A DNA stretch of 18,203 bases from Porticoccaceae bacterium (lineage in GTDB: Bacteria; Pseudomonadota; Gammaproteobacteria; Pseudomonadales; Porticoccaceae). Under the pieces are notes generated by a model that saw nothing but the letters and a program-made list of their open reading frames with translations, did no database searches and was not told the origin of the DNA. The position numbers and the translations under genes were made by a program. Below, one piece after another: positions 5,793 to 13,649 of the stretch (positions within the stretch are counted from its first letter, which is position 1; each line of letters starts with the position of its first letter). The stretch is from assembly GCA_023255165.1 (NCBI GenBank), contig JALRJD010000374.1, forward strand, positions 1-18,203. Reading direction: 5' to 3'.

Positions 5793-6893
5793 TTAGTCGA
5801 TATCGGCGAGAGGGTGTTGATCCGCGGGCCAGGGACTGTCGAAAAAGGGTTCGACCATCTCACTGGTGACGTCTTCAATACGCGCCGGGTTCCACTGTGG
5901 TGATTGGTCTTTGTCGACCACCAGCGCGCGGATGCCTTCGACGGTTTCGCTGGTTTTGCCGCTGCGTCCGAGATGTGCGGTGTGGAAGCAGTGGTGAACC
6001 ATATTGCGTTCCATACGCAGATCGTCGGCCATGCTCAGTTGGCGGCCGCGGCGAATCTGTTCGAGGGTCACATGCAGCATCAGCGGTGAGCGTTGACGCA
6101 GACATTGCAGTGTTTGCGTGGCCCAGTCGTTGTCAGCTTGTTCGAGGGCGTTGATGATGTCCAGCACTGTGGGCAGCGCAAAAATGCTGTCGATCTGTGG
6201 GTCGAGCCAGCCCGGTGTTGCCACAGGTGAGGGCTCGCTGACCAGATCGCAGAGTTGATCAAAGCGCTGTTGGGCGGTTAGTTCGCTGTTGGCAGTCAGG
6301 CTCTCCCAAAGGCCGGGCATGGCGTCGCTGGCGGCAATGCCATCGGCGAGGTCGGTGGCGAGAGCGTCGCTGCCAATCAACATCTGGCCGCTAAGGGCAA
6401 GGTATTCACCCAGATGGCCGGGACAGCGGCTAAGGAAAAAGCCGCCGCCGACATCGGGGAATAAGCCAATATTGGTTTCCGGCATGGCCATTTTGGTGCG
6501 CTCGCTGACAATGCGCAGGTCGGCACCTTGGGCCAGACCCATGCCGCCGCCCATAATCACGCCGTCCATAAAGGCGACATAGGGTTTGGGGTAGCTGTAG
6601 AGCAGGTTGTTTAGGCTGTATTCAGCGGTAAAAAAAGCGTCGAGGTCTGTGTCGCCGGCAATCGCTGCATCGTGAAAAAAACGGATATCGCCGCCGGCGC
6701 AGAAGGCGCCAAATACGCCGTGTTTGTTGCTGCCGCGGATGGCGACAACGTCAACGCCTGGGTCGTCGCGCCACTGGGTAAAGACGCTGGTGAGGTCAAC
6801 AATCATCTGCAGCGACAGTGCATTTAGGGCCTCGGGCCGGTTCAAGGTGATAAGTCCGACACCTGCGATCACATCGGTTTGAATCTGGCTCAA
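5793..6893 (-). CDS. 3-hydroxyisobutyryl-CoA hydrolase-like enoyl-CoA hydratase/isomerase family protein
   Basis: A 366-residue crotonase-fold protein. Visible motifs: LNRPEALNAL (17-26), oxyanion-hole FCAGGDIR (64-71), the second oxyanion segment GVIMGGGMGL (111-120) and the catalytic-region PETNIGLFPDVGGG (138-151, Glu139 and Asp147). This long form with the FPDVGG block is the 3-hydroxyisobutyryl-CoA hydrolase group, which frees 3-hydroxyisobutyrate in valine breakdown; activity on other acyl-CoAs is possible. I chose the TTG at 6893: GGGGAG stands 7 nt upstream, and the next residues SQIQTDVIAGVGLITL match the usual N-terminus. An in-frame upstream ATG at 6959 would begin inside a terminator hairpin. 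No other valine-pathway gene is in the window. Confidence 0.88.
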   Translation of the reverse strand: MSQIQTDVIAGVGLITLNRPEALNALSLQMIVDLTSVFTQWRDDPGVDVVAIRGSNKHGVFGAFCAGGDIRFFHDAAIAGDTDLDAFFTAEYSLNNLLYSYPKPYVAFMDGVIMGGGMGLAQGADLRIVSERTKMAMPETNIGLFPDVGGGFFLSRCPGHLGEYLALSGQMLIGSDALATDLADGIAASDAMPGLWESLTANSELTAQQRFDQLCDLVSEPSPVATPGWLDPQIDSIFALPTVLDIINALEQADNDWATQTLQCLRQRSPLMLHVTLEQIRRGRQLSMADDLRMERNMVHHCFHTAHLGRSGKTSETVEGIRALVVDKDQSPQWNPARIEDVTSEMVEPFFDSPWPADQHPLADID

Positions 6894-6946
6894 GGTGGTG
6901 CTCCCCAATACAATTTTTGCGTTATTAAATATCAACAGCCGAAATG

Positions 6947-6977
6947 TAAAACCGCCCAATAGAAGACTATTGGGCGG
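6947..6977 (-). terminator. Intrinsic terminator after DUF3501
   Basis: CCGCCCAATA (6952-6961) and TATTGGGCGG (6968-6977) form a perfect 10-bp stem with a 6-nt loop. On the minus strand the stem is followed by TTTTACATTT. It lies 27 nt past the DUF3501 stop and separates that operon from the hydrolase gene. Confidence 0.85.
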
Positions 6978-7003
6978 CCGCGTTAACGTTGGCTTGCGCT
7001 AGT

Positions 7004-7603
7004 TTAAACCGTCGCGAAATCCGCTGCCAGTGTCGCTTTAATTGGGTCTTCGATCTGCACGACATTGGGCTGCAAAAATTCGCTGTCGATGCCCAGTGTT
7101 AATGACCCACCGTTGCGCAGTGCGGCGATTGCTTCATCGGAAAACTCAAAGCGCATAAAGTGCACGCTTGAGGTTTTTTCTTCGTTTTCACGCTCGAGAT
7201 CTTCATCGCTGATGGGCACAATTTTGGGCAGATCATTGACTTGCATCCACACCTGTCGCTCAACGCCCTTGAGTTTCTGCAGCATCACTTTGCGTTCGTC
7301 GATATCCCCGTATTCCAGCATAAAAGTGGCTTTCAGATTTTTGCCGTCGGGAATCAGCGGGTTGTATGACTCGATCTCTTCCTCGATATCAGCGGCTTCA
7401 AAAATTTTCTCAACGCGCAGAATTTCCTGAATCTGGTATTTAATAGTGGTCAGATCTTCAAAGCAAAATCGTGCGCTGTCGCCGACAATAATCTGGCGAT
7501 TTTTTTTGTAGGCCATCACCTTTTTGCGAAACTCGGCGCGCTCGGTGGAGTATTGCTCCAACGACCAGAGGTCATCGCGGGTTAATTCGGTTTTCTGTGT
7601 CAT
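7004..7603 (-). CDS. DUF3501 family protein
   Basis: A 199-residue soluble protein of the DUF3501 family, of unknown biochemical function. Recognisable blocks are LTRDDLWSLEQYSTERAEFR near the N-terminus, then GDSARFCFEDLTTIKYQIQE, and LPDGKNLKATFMLEY-like and VHFMRFEFSDE segments further on. The family is repeatedly found beside a rubrerythrin and an HdrD-like Fe-S protein, exactly as here, so a shared role in redox or peroxide handling is inferred from context. AAGGA lies 9 nt before ATG 7603 and 6 nt before an adjacent GTG at 7606, so either start is possible. The gene follows the Fe-S protein gene in the minus direction by 32 nt and is terminated by the strong hairpin at 6952-6977. Confidence 0.88.
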   Translation of the reverse strand: MTQKTELTRDDLWSLEQYSTERAEFRKKVMAYKKNRQIIVGDSARFCFEDLTTIKYQIQEILRVEKIFEAADIEEEIESYNPLIPDGKNLKATFMLEYGDIDERKVMLQKLKGVERQVWMQVNDLPKIVPISDEDLERENEEKTSSVHFMRFEFSDEAIAALRNGGSLTLGIDSEFLQPNVVQIEDPIKATLAADFATV

Positions 7604-7638
7604 CACACTTGTTCCTTAAAATACATTAAATTCTGTTT

Positions 7639-8976
7639 TTAGATTCCGTAGGCTCTGCGCAGCAAGGTCATTGGGTGCTCAGCGTGGTCTACCGTCTCCG
7701 AGAGATTGCCAATATGGGTCGCGGCCATTGGGCAGTCGCTGATAAAGTGATCAGCCTCCTGCTCATTCACCTTGCGCACAACCGGACGGGCAATTTTCAC
7801 CGACTTGTCGTGGGTCTCGGTTTTCACCGCGTAGGTGCCGTCGTGCCCCGAACAGCGCTCAATGGCGTTGACCGTGGTGTCGGGCACCAGATTGAGAATA
7901 TCGCGCGTCTTAAGTCCGATATTTTGCACCCGCAGGTGACAGGCAACCTGATAGCTGATATCGCCGAGACTCTCTTTGAAGTCTGTTTTCAAGGCGCCTT
8001 CCTTGTGGCGCAGGAACAGATATTCAAACGGGTCGTAAAACGCCTTTTGCACTTTGATCACGTCTTCATCATCCGGGAACATCAACGGCAGTTCCTGTTT
8101 GTACATCAATACACAGGAAGGAATCGGCGCAATCAGGTCATAGCCTTCGTCGACCAGTTTGGCAAGCACGGGAATATTGGCTTCCTTGAGGCGCTGCACA
8201 GATTCGAGATCGCCCAGTTCCAGCTTGGGCATGCCGCAGCACTGTTCTCTCGGCACCAGGTCGAGTTTGATGTCGTTGTGGCTGAACACTTCATAGAAGT
8301 CTTCGCCCAACACCGGGCTGTTGTAGTTGCCGTAGCAGGTGACATAGAGCGCCACTTTGCCGGTTGTTACACCCGCGGTTTGCGCTTCCATCGGCGCGGC
8401 CTTGGCGATCATTGGCGCCACGCGCTTACGCATGGTTTTGCTGTGGTACTCGGGAACCGGCGCCTGGTGGTGCACGCCGAGGCCCTTGTCCAACGCCTTG
8501 CGGAAGGTGTTGTTTTTGTTCAGGGCGTTCACCGTGACATCCACCAGCGGGATGGTTGCCAGTCTGCCGACGGTGTCGGTGCTGGTCAGAATTCGGTCGC
8601 GCATCGATGCGCCTTTCTCGCGGAACTTCACCGCTTTGGCACGCAACATCAGGTGCGGGAAGTCTACATTCCACTCGTGGGGTGGCGTGTAGGGACATTT
8701 GGTCATGTAGCACAGATCGCACAGGTAGCACTGATCTGACACTTTGCTGTAGTCGGCTTTGTCGACACCGTCCACTTCCATGGTCGGCGATTCGTCGACC
8801 AGATCAAAGAGCGTCGGGAATGAATCGCACAGGCTTACGCAGCGGCGGCAGCCGTGACAGATATCAAACACGCGCTCGAGTTCGGCATCAAGATTATCCT
8901 GATCGTAAAACGCTTCCGATTGCCAATCCAGCGGATGCCGGGTTGGTGCCTCTAGATTTCCCTCACGTTGAGCCAT
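7639..8976 (-). CDS. HdrD/GlpC-like (Fe-S)-binding protein with two CCG domains
   Basis: A 445-residue protein. Two 4Fe-4S clusters are predicted from C40-x2-C43-x2-C46-x3-C50 (ICHGCRRCVSLC) and C83-x2-C86-x2-C89-x4-C94 (QCYLCDLCYMTKC). The second half has two cysteine-rich CCG modules of the heterodisulfide reductase D type: VTCYGNYNSPVLG with EQCCGMPKLELGD, and ACHLRVQNIGLKTRD with RCSGHDGTYAVK. The family transfers electrons between a flavin or quinone partner and thiol/disulfide or oxidase partners; the partner here is unknown and no flavoprotein subunit is adjacent. AGGAG lies 8 nt before the ATG at 8976. The rubrerythrin gene is upstream across a terminator and DUF3501 directly downstream, suggesting one redox-stress module. 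Confidence 0.9.
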   Translation of the reverse strand: MAQREGNLEAPTRHPLDWQSEAFYDQDNLDAELERVFDICHGCRRCVSLCDSFPTLFDLVDESPTMEVDGVDKADYSKVSDQCYLCDLCYMTKCPYTPPHEWNVDFPHLMLRAKAVKFREKGASMRDRILTSTDTVGRLATIPLVDVTVNALNKNNTFRKALDKGLGVHHQAPVPEYHSKTMRKRVAPMIAKAAPMEAQTAGVTTGKVALYVTCYGNYNSPVLGEDFYEVFSHNDIKLDLVPREQCCGMPKLELGDLESVQRLKEANIPVLAKLVDEGYDLIAPIPSCVLMYKQELPLMFPDDEDVIKVQKAFYDPFEYLFLRHKEGALKTDFKESLGDISYQVACHLRVQNIGLKTRDILNLVPDTTVNAIERCSGHDGTYAVKTETHDKSVKIARPVVRKVNEQEADHFISDCPMAATHIGNLSETVDHAEHPMTLLRRAYGI

Positions 8977-9051
8977 GCTATTTCTCCTGGAGCAATAGTG
9001 TCGATTATTAAAGTCGAGTAATTGTTAATGGTGTTGCAAAGTGATTTTTTA

Positions 9052-9083
9052 AAACCCCGGGACGAGGTCTCGCCCCGGGGTTT
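9052..9083 (-). terminator. Hairpin terminator after rubrerythrin
   Basis: AAACCCCGGG (9052-9061) pairs with CCCGGGGTTT (9074-9083), extended inward by CGA/TCG around a short loop with one mismatch. On the minus strand the stem ends in GGGGTTTT. It lies 26 nt past the rubrerythrin stop. Expression of the Fe-S protein gene would need read-through or its own promoter in 8977-9051. Confidence 0.75.
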
Positions 9084-9108
9084 GTATTGCTTTACATCTT
9101 AACGCTAA

Positions 9109-9528
9109 TTACGCGTCCAACTGATCCAGAGCTTTCTGGAAACGGTTGGCGTGGCTGCGCTCGGCTTTTGCCAGCGTTTCAAACCAGTCAGCGATTTCGT
9201 CAAAGCCTTCTTCACGGGCGTTTTTCGCCATACCTGGGTACATATCGGTATATTCGTGAGTTTCACCGGCAATGGCACTCTCCAGGTTCAACTTGGTTGC
9301 GCCGAATGGCAGGCCAGTTGCTGGATCGCCAGTCTCTTCCAGATACTCAAGGTGACCGTGAGCGTGGCCAGTTTCACCTTCAGCAGTGGAGCGGAAAACG
9401 GTTGCGACATCGTTGTAGCCTTCAACGTCAGCTTTGGCGGCGAAGTACAGGTAACGACGGTTGGCTTGTGATTCACCAGCGAAGGCATCTTTCAGCGCCT
9501 GCTCGGTTTTGGTTCCTTTTAAAGACAT
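9109..9528 (-). CDS. Rubrerythrin, short form without rubredoxin domain
   Basis: A 139-residue ferritin-like diiron protein. The expected ligands are visible: E19 (AGESQANRRY), E52 and H55 (EGETGHAHGH), E89 and E92 (AGETHEYTDMYPGMA), and E123 with H126 (AKAERSHANRF). The rubredoxin domain of classic rubrerythrins, with its two CxxC knuckles, is absent; the protein ends 13 residues after H126. Rubrerythrins reduce hydrogen peroxide at the diiron site, so an external electron donor is needed, and the neighbouring Fe-S protein is a candidate by context. GAGGAAT is at good distance from the ATG at 9528. A terminator hairpin follows the gene, so it is likely to be the abundant product of its operon. 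Confidence 0.93.
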   Translation of the reverse strand: MSLKGTKTEQALKDAFAGESQANRRYLYFAAKADVEGYNDVATVFRSTAEGETGHAHGHLEYLEETGDPATGLPFGATKLNLESAIAGETHEYTDMYPGMAKNAREEGFDEIADWFETLAKAERSHANRFQKALDQLDA

Positions 9529-9755
9529 ATCTAATTCCTCTATCTTTGGTTGGTTTTACTTTCATTGCAATGGCATTGGAAGCGCCGATATTCGAGCGCT
9601 CTCCCAACTTGTTAAGCAGTGTATGTAAATCACCGCGGGTCGGCCAATTGATTTCTTCAATAGGGGCAATCAGTAAATTTTTGCCCGATCGCAGATCCAG
9701 TTGGCGGCCAGCCACGACTCACACAATAACTAAACAGGCTTTGTGGGTAGACAGA
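9529..9755. other. Gap between fni and rubrerythrin with a weak reading frame
   Basis: This 227-nt gap must contain the rubrerythrin promoter if that gene is separately expressed; I cannot name a clear -35/-10 pair. An 80-codon minus-strand frame opens at GTG 9715 (VAGRQLDLRSGKNLLIAPIE) and runs to 9473, 56 nt into the rubrerythrin gene. Up to about 9540 it reads protein-like, but no Shine-Dalgarno precedes it and I recognise no family. It could be a remnant. A bulged stem (AGCGC / GCGCT with CGA/TCG) lies near 9580-9600. Confidence 0.3.
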
Positions 9756-10781
9756 TTACGCTTCAAACAGCGGCGCGGATTGCAATTGTTTGAGGTTGTT
9801 GCTGCCGGTCAAGAACATTGCCCAGCGCAATTGCTCGCTGAGAACGGAGATTTTTTCGATCACCGCATCGCTGGATGTCAGCGCCGGTTGCAGAAAGGGT
9901 TGCGCCATGGCGGCCATATTGGCGCCGAGCCGGACACTGCGGGCGATATCCAGTCCGTGACGCACGCCTCCCGAGGCGATGACACCGAGTTGGCTCGACT
10001 GGGCGCGGGCGCCTGAAATCAAATCAGCGGTATTCATGCCCCAGTCGATAAACGCCGCGGCAATCTGCTGTTCGCGGGACTCTTCGATGCGGGCGCTCTC
10101 AATGCTTGCCCAGCTGGTGCCACCGCGGCCGGCTACTTCAATCCAACTAACACCCACATCCATCAGCCGCTGTGTCGCGGCGGGACCGATGCCGGAACCG
10201 ACCTCTTTGATGATGACCGGCACACCTAGTGTGGCGCAGCACTGTTCAATGGCATCCAGCACGCCGCGCCAGTCGCGATCGCCATGGGGCTGTACCAGCT
10301 CCTGCAACGGGTTGAGATGAATCACCATGGCATTGGCAGCAATGCTTTCCACCGCGCGCCGGGCCAGCTCAACGCCCTGCTGTTGCAGTTGTGTGGCGCC
10401 AATATTTCCCAGCAGCATTGCCGTGGGCGCCCATTTACGCACTTCTTGTGCCAGCCCGCTCTCCAGCGCCGCGCGCTGTGATCCCAGCGCCATGGGAATT
10501 TGGCACTGCTCGGCAGCCTCGGCCAGATGGCGGTTAATGGTCTCGCCGTGCTCGCAGCCACCGGTCATAGCGCCGATCATCAATGGCGCGGAACAGTATT
10601 GATTGAGAAACATGGTCGAGCAATCCACCTCGTCGAGGTGCAGTTCTGGCAGGCAGTTATGCTCAAAGCGGATGCGGTCAAAGCCGGCAGGTTCGCTGGC
10701 CTGGTGCTGGGGTTGCAGCGCCAGATCGATATGGTCTGCCTTGCGCTGACTGATGTCAGTCTTATTATTGGTGCTGGTCAT
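9756..10781 (-). CDS. fni: Type 2 (FMN-dependent) isopentenyl-diphosphate delta-isomerase
   Basis: A 341-residue TIM-barrel flavoprotein that interconverts IPP and DMAPP, balancing C5 units for GGPP synthesis. Family motifs in order: QRKADHI near the N-terminus, MIGAMTGG, PMALGSQRAALE, the Mg/substrate block HLNPLQE and QPHGDRDW, VIIKEVGSGIG, VAGRGGTSWASIE, and the phosphate-binding IASGGVRHGLDIARSVRLGA. The ATG at 10781 gives MTSTNNKTDISQRKADHI, close to the usual distance to RK-x-DHI; an ATG at 10802 would add seven residues. Neither has a strong Shine-Dalgarno. The start lies inside the 3' end of blh (17-nt overlap from 10765), so coupled translation is probable. It is the last gene of the retinal operon; no clear terminator follows. 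Confidence 0.92.
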   Translation of the reverse strand: MTSTNNKTDISQRKADHIDLALQPQHQASEPAGFDRIRFEHNCLPELHLDEVDCSTMFLNQYCSAPLMIGAMTGGCEHGETINRHLAEAAEQCQIPMALGSQRAALESGLAQEVRKWAPTAMLLGNIGATQLQQQGVELARRAVESIAANAMVIHLNPLQELVQPHGDRDWRGVLDAIEQCCATLGVPVIIKEVGSGIGPAATQRLMDVGVSWIEVAGRGGTSWASIESARIEESREQQIAAAFIDWGMNTADLISGARAQSSQLGVIASGGVRHGLDIARSVRLGANMAAMAQPFLQPALTSSDAVIEKISVLSEQLRWAMFLTGSNNLKQLQSAPLFEA

Positions 10782-11637
10782 GAGGTGAGTCTCGCTGCCC
10801 ATGGATAAAGTCGACTAATAACATATGCGGTACCGTCAGTGCGGCGAGACCGATAAAGGTCAATTGTAACAGTGCCGGGGTGATCGTCGATACGGAAGCT
10901 GCATCAGAGTCGGTCTGGATAATGAAATAAATGGCCGCGGCTGCATAGGCCAGCAGGCTGTAGATAACGGCTTCCCAGGCGCTGCGTGGGCGCTGTTCGG
11001 CATTGATGGAGCGCCAGATTCGCAGCATATGGCTGCGGCTGTGCCAGAGGCAGAAATAGAGCGCAAAGCTGACCAGTGGCGGCAGCCACCAGGCGGCAAC
11101 CACAAGCAACAGCAACCCAAACAGCGGGCCACGCCAGCGCGGCTGATAGAGGGTGTAGATGCAGTAGCCAAACAGGCAGATAGCCCAGGGCAGCAACAGG
11201 CGATCGATTTGGTTGAGCAGCCAGGCGCTATTATCGGCGCCCACCAGCGTGGCAAACAGCGGTTCTACCGCAGCGCCCTGCAGTGCGGGAATGGCAATTA
11301 CCACCAGACCGCCATGGGCAATCAGCGGCAGCCAGGCGCAGCGGGCCAGAGGCGATTCAATATGGCGGATATCACTGCTGCCAAAGTGCAGTGCCGAAAT
11401 CAGTAAAAATACTGCCAGGCTTGGCAATGGATAAGCCCACCAGAGCAGTGCCACTGCCGCGGCAAGACCCAAATAAACCAGGTGAAACAGAGTCCAGGGC
11501 AACAGCCCGGCGGGCCAGCCAACACGTCGCGCCACGGCCGCATCAAGACCGCCGTGGGGCACACCGATCAGCAGCACTGCGGCAATCGCCCAATAAGAGG
11601 CGTTGGATAAATAAACCACCGAGCTTGCATCAGACAT
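10765..11637 (-). CDS. blh: Brp/Blh-family beta-carotene 15,15'-dioxygenase
   Basis: A 290-residue integral membrane protein that cleaves beta-carotene into two retinal molecules, the chromophore of the opsin encoded upstream. Family histidines that bind the iron are visible: GVPHGGLD (H28), SALHFGSSDIRH, the LYFCLWHSRSHML segment, and TVPHMLLVDF near the C-terminus. Between them are six to eight hydrophobic stretches typical of the family, for example TLFHLVYLGLAAAVALLWW and GPLFGLLLLVVAAWWLPPL. Length is normal. The ATG at 11637 overlaps the crtY stop by 8 nt (ATGTCTGA), and its own 3' end overlaps fni, so it sits tightly within the operon. Its presence marks the pathway end product as retinal, not only a carotenoid pigment. 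Confidence 0.93.
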   Translation of the reverse strand: MSDASSVVYLSNASYWAIAAVLLIGVPHGGLDAAVARRVGWPAGLLPWTLFHLVYLGLAAAVALLWWAYPLPSLAVFLLISALHFGSSDIRHIESPLARCAWLPLIAHGGLVVIAIPALQGAAVEPLFATLVGADNSAWLLNQIDRLLLPWAICLFGYCIYTLYQPRWRGPLFGLLLLVVAAWWLPPLVSFALYFCLWHSRSHMLRIWRSINAEQRPRSAWEAVIYSLLAYAAAAIYFIIQTDSDAASVSTITPALLQLTFIGLAALTVPHMLLVDFIHGQRDSPHDQHQ

Positions 11638-12757
11638 GCAATAACTGCCTTAAAAAGGGCATTTTGGGCATGGCCGCAATCACCCGAAGCCAGTCAGCTG
11701 TGCTGGCCTGACCGAGCATAAAGCGGGCAAATTGGTCGCCATTCAGTGCTTTGGCCATGCGCATATACAGTGACACGGCAAGATCCGGGCGGCTTAACAG
11801 AACGCCATTAAAAATGTTGTCCATTGCCGTCAGGCGGTTGGCAATGGGTGCGGGAACCCGCCTGTCACCATTGGCGATACCCGCGGCCAGGGCACGCATC
11901 TGTTGCTGAATATGCTGGAAGGCATAGCCAGACGAGCGGCGCACCGCACCACTTGCGGCGCCGATAGAGGCAATCTGCGCGTGGTCGGTGGAGGGACTTT
12001 GCAGATGGTCTTCTGCCAATTTATCCATAGGAATCACCCCAACCTCTTCACTAAGAAGCAGATCGACCTCAATGCCATTAGTTTGCAGCCAACCTTCGAT
12101 GGCCTGCTGATACCACTCTTTGGGTTCAATCTGGCGTGAGATCAATGTCGATTCCACCAGCATCTGGTGATCGGAAAAGGGTAGCGCATAGATAAAGTGC
12201 AGTCCGCGGGACTGATCGACGCGAAAGTCCATCAGAGTGGCGATATCGGTTTCGGCAATCGGCTGATTGGTCTGGATATGCCAGCCGAGAAAGTGCTGGC
12301 GCAGACCATTTTCAATGATTTTCGGTGGACGGCTGTCGTAGACCTGGCTGGCGCGATAGCACTGTTTGTCGGTCTCGACCCGTATCTGATCGCCATCCGC
12401 TTGCAGGCTGTTGACCGACTCCTGAACCAGGCTGACCGGCTCGCGCAAACGGGATGCACAATCCTGCAGATAGCGAGCCGCGCTAAGGCTGAGGTAACTG
12501 TAGTCGCGGCTGTGGTGAATCACGCGCTGGTCGTGGTCGATCAGTTGCCAGCGAGGCCAGCGACCCAGTGCGGCTCGCTCGAGTTGTTTGACTTGCGGTG
12601 CTTTCGCCCACAGTCCCCAGCTGCAGTCGCGTTGCTCTGGGGTCCGCGGCTCAATAATCAGGGTGCGCGGCGGGCTTGCCTGTTGCGCCAGCTGTGCTGC
12701 CAGCGTCAGGCCTGCATTGCCGCCGCCAATAATGGCGATATCAATTTCATTCAACAC
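11630..12757 (-). CDS. crtY: Lycopene beta-cyclase
   Basis: A 375-residue FAD/NAD(P)-fold cyclase of the CrtY type that converts lycopene to beta-carotene. Visible: the N-terminal dinucleotide motif IAIIGGGNAGL, the family block RDCSWGLWAKAP, YDSRPP in the middle, HFIYALPFSDHQMLVESTLI, EEVGVIPMD, and SGAVRRSSGYAFQHIQQQ, which corresponds to the conserved P-x-TGYSF region. The C-terminal helices VLLSRPDLAVSLYMRMAKAL are also typical. The start is a GTG at 12757 (GTG TTG AAT), or the TTG one codon later; no in-frame ATG lies nearby. GGGG stands about 8 nt upstream. It overlaps crtB by 11 nt and blh by 8 nt. Confidence 0.92.
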   Translation of the reverse strand: MLNEIDIAIIGGGNAGLTLAAQLAQQASPPRTLIIEPRTPEQRDCSWGLWAKAPQVKQLERAALGRWPRWQLIDHDQRVIHHSRDYSYLSLSAARYLQDCASRLREPVSLVQESVNSLQADGDQIRVETDKQCYRASQVYDSRPPKIIENGLRQHFLGWHIQTNQPIAETDIATLMDFRVDQSRGLHFIYALPFSDHQMLVESTLISRQIEPKEWYQQAIEGWLQTNGIEVDLLLSEEVGVIPMDKLAEDHLQSPSTDHAQIASIGAASGAVRRSSGYAFQHIQQQMRALAAGIANGDRRVPAPIANRLTAMDNIFNGVLLSRPDLAVSLYMRMAKALNGDQFARFMLGQASTADWLRVIAAMPKMPFLRQLLHV

Positions 12758-13646
12758 CGGCTAAACCCCGCAAATCGCTGTGCAACCTGACATCGTGGGG
12801 CGGCACAGTTTTGGGTATCAGGTTTTTCAGGCTGCTTAAACTGAGCAACACCTTATCGCTTTTGCTCACCACTGTGCGGCCACGCCACCACTGTAAACCA
12901 TTGCCTTGCAGCTGTCGGCCAATCTGGCGGTAGACGCGCAGAGCGACAATAATCGAAAAGCGACTGCGCCAGGGCAGCAAATTGATGCCAAGCAGCGCGC
13001 TGTCGTAATAATCTTCGGCCAGCGTCAGCAGCCGATCGATCACGCTGGCCACCGGCAAGTGGCAGCGATTGGCAGCGCGGGCAATGGTCTCGGCGCTGAG
13101 CTCCGGGTCAAACCAGTCGGCGGGCAGGTAGCGCCGGCTCATCTGCGCATCTTCGAGCACATCACGGGCAATATTGGTCAGCTGCATGGCGACGCCAAGG
13201 TCAATGGCAAAGGCATCGGCGCGCCGCTGCTGGCAGTTGAGCACACGACACATCATCAAGCCCACGGTGCCAGCCACCGCATGGCAGTAGCGCAGCAGTT
13301 CGGCTTCTGTTTTCAGGGCGGTGGGATGTTGGTCGCGCAGCATGCCGTCGAGCAGTTCAGCGGCCGCGCGCAGGGGAATATTGGCTTCACTGGCCAATGC
13401 GATAAAAGCGCTGAGTTCGGGAATTTGTGCCGCGGCTAAATGCTTTGGATCGGCGAGGCCAGCGCGAATATCTTCCAGGCTGTCGGCGCGATCGGGCAGA
13501 TCGCCATCGGCGAGATCGTCGACAAAGCGGCAGAATTGGTAGAGCCGGGCGGCGCGATCAGCCAGTGTGGCGCCGAGAAACAGACTGGCCCAGTAAAATG
13601 ATTTGCCGTGCCGCGCCAGTACCTGCTTTGCCTGCGGGTTTGTCAT
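12747..13646 (-). CDS. crtB: Phytoene synthase
   Basis: A 299-residue squalene/phytoene synthase that condenses two GGPP into phytoene. The first Asp-rich motif is CRFVDDLAD (D43, D44, D47), the second NIARDVLEDA (N158, D162, D166); both metal/diphosphate-binding motifs are complete. Other family signatures are GKSFYWASLFL at residues 14-24, RYCHAVAGTVGLMM (119-132) and RRYLPADWF after the second Asp motif. The C-terminus carries about 35 residues after the RIYRQIG-like helix (here RVYRQIGRQL), as in other bacterial CrtB. The ATG at 13646 follows the crtI stop by three bases, with GGCGG upstream as Shine-Dalgarno. The gene overlaps crtY by 11 nt. Confidence 0.94.
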   Translation of the reverse strand: MTNPQAKQVLARHGKSFYWASLFLGATLADRAARLYQFCRFVDDLADGDLPDRADSLEDIRAGLADPKHLAAAQIPELSAFIALASEANIPLRAAAELLDGMLRDQHPTALKTEAELLRYCHAVAGTVGLMMCRVLNCQQRRADAFAIDLGVAMQLTNIARDVLEDAQMSRRYLPADWFDPELSAETIARAANRCHLPVASVIDRLLTLAEDYYDSALLGINLLPWRSRFSIIVALRVYRQIGRQLQGNGLQWWRGRTVVSKSDKVLLSLSSLKNLIPKTVPPHDVRLHSDLRGLAGVE

Positions 13647-13649
13647 GGT

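Noticed and set aside
7675..8739. Plus-strand open frame of 354 codons opposite the Fe-S protein gene
   Set aside because: The minus strand encodes an HdrD-like protein with all its Cys motifs. The plus frame is rich in His, Val and Gln as expected from antisense reading, and has no motif or Shine-Dalgarno.
9087..10016. Plus-strand open frame of 309 codons spanning rubrerythrin and part of fni
   Set aside because: It crosses two well-supported minus-strand genes and the gap between them, with no family resemblance.
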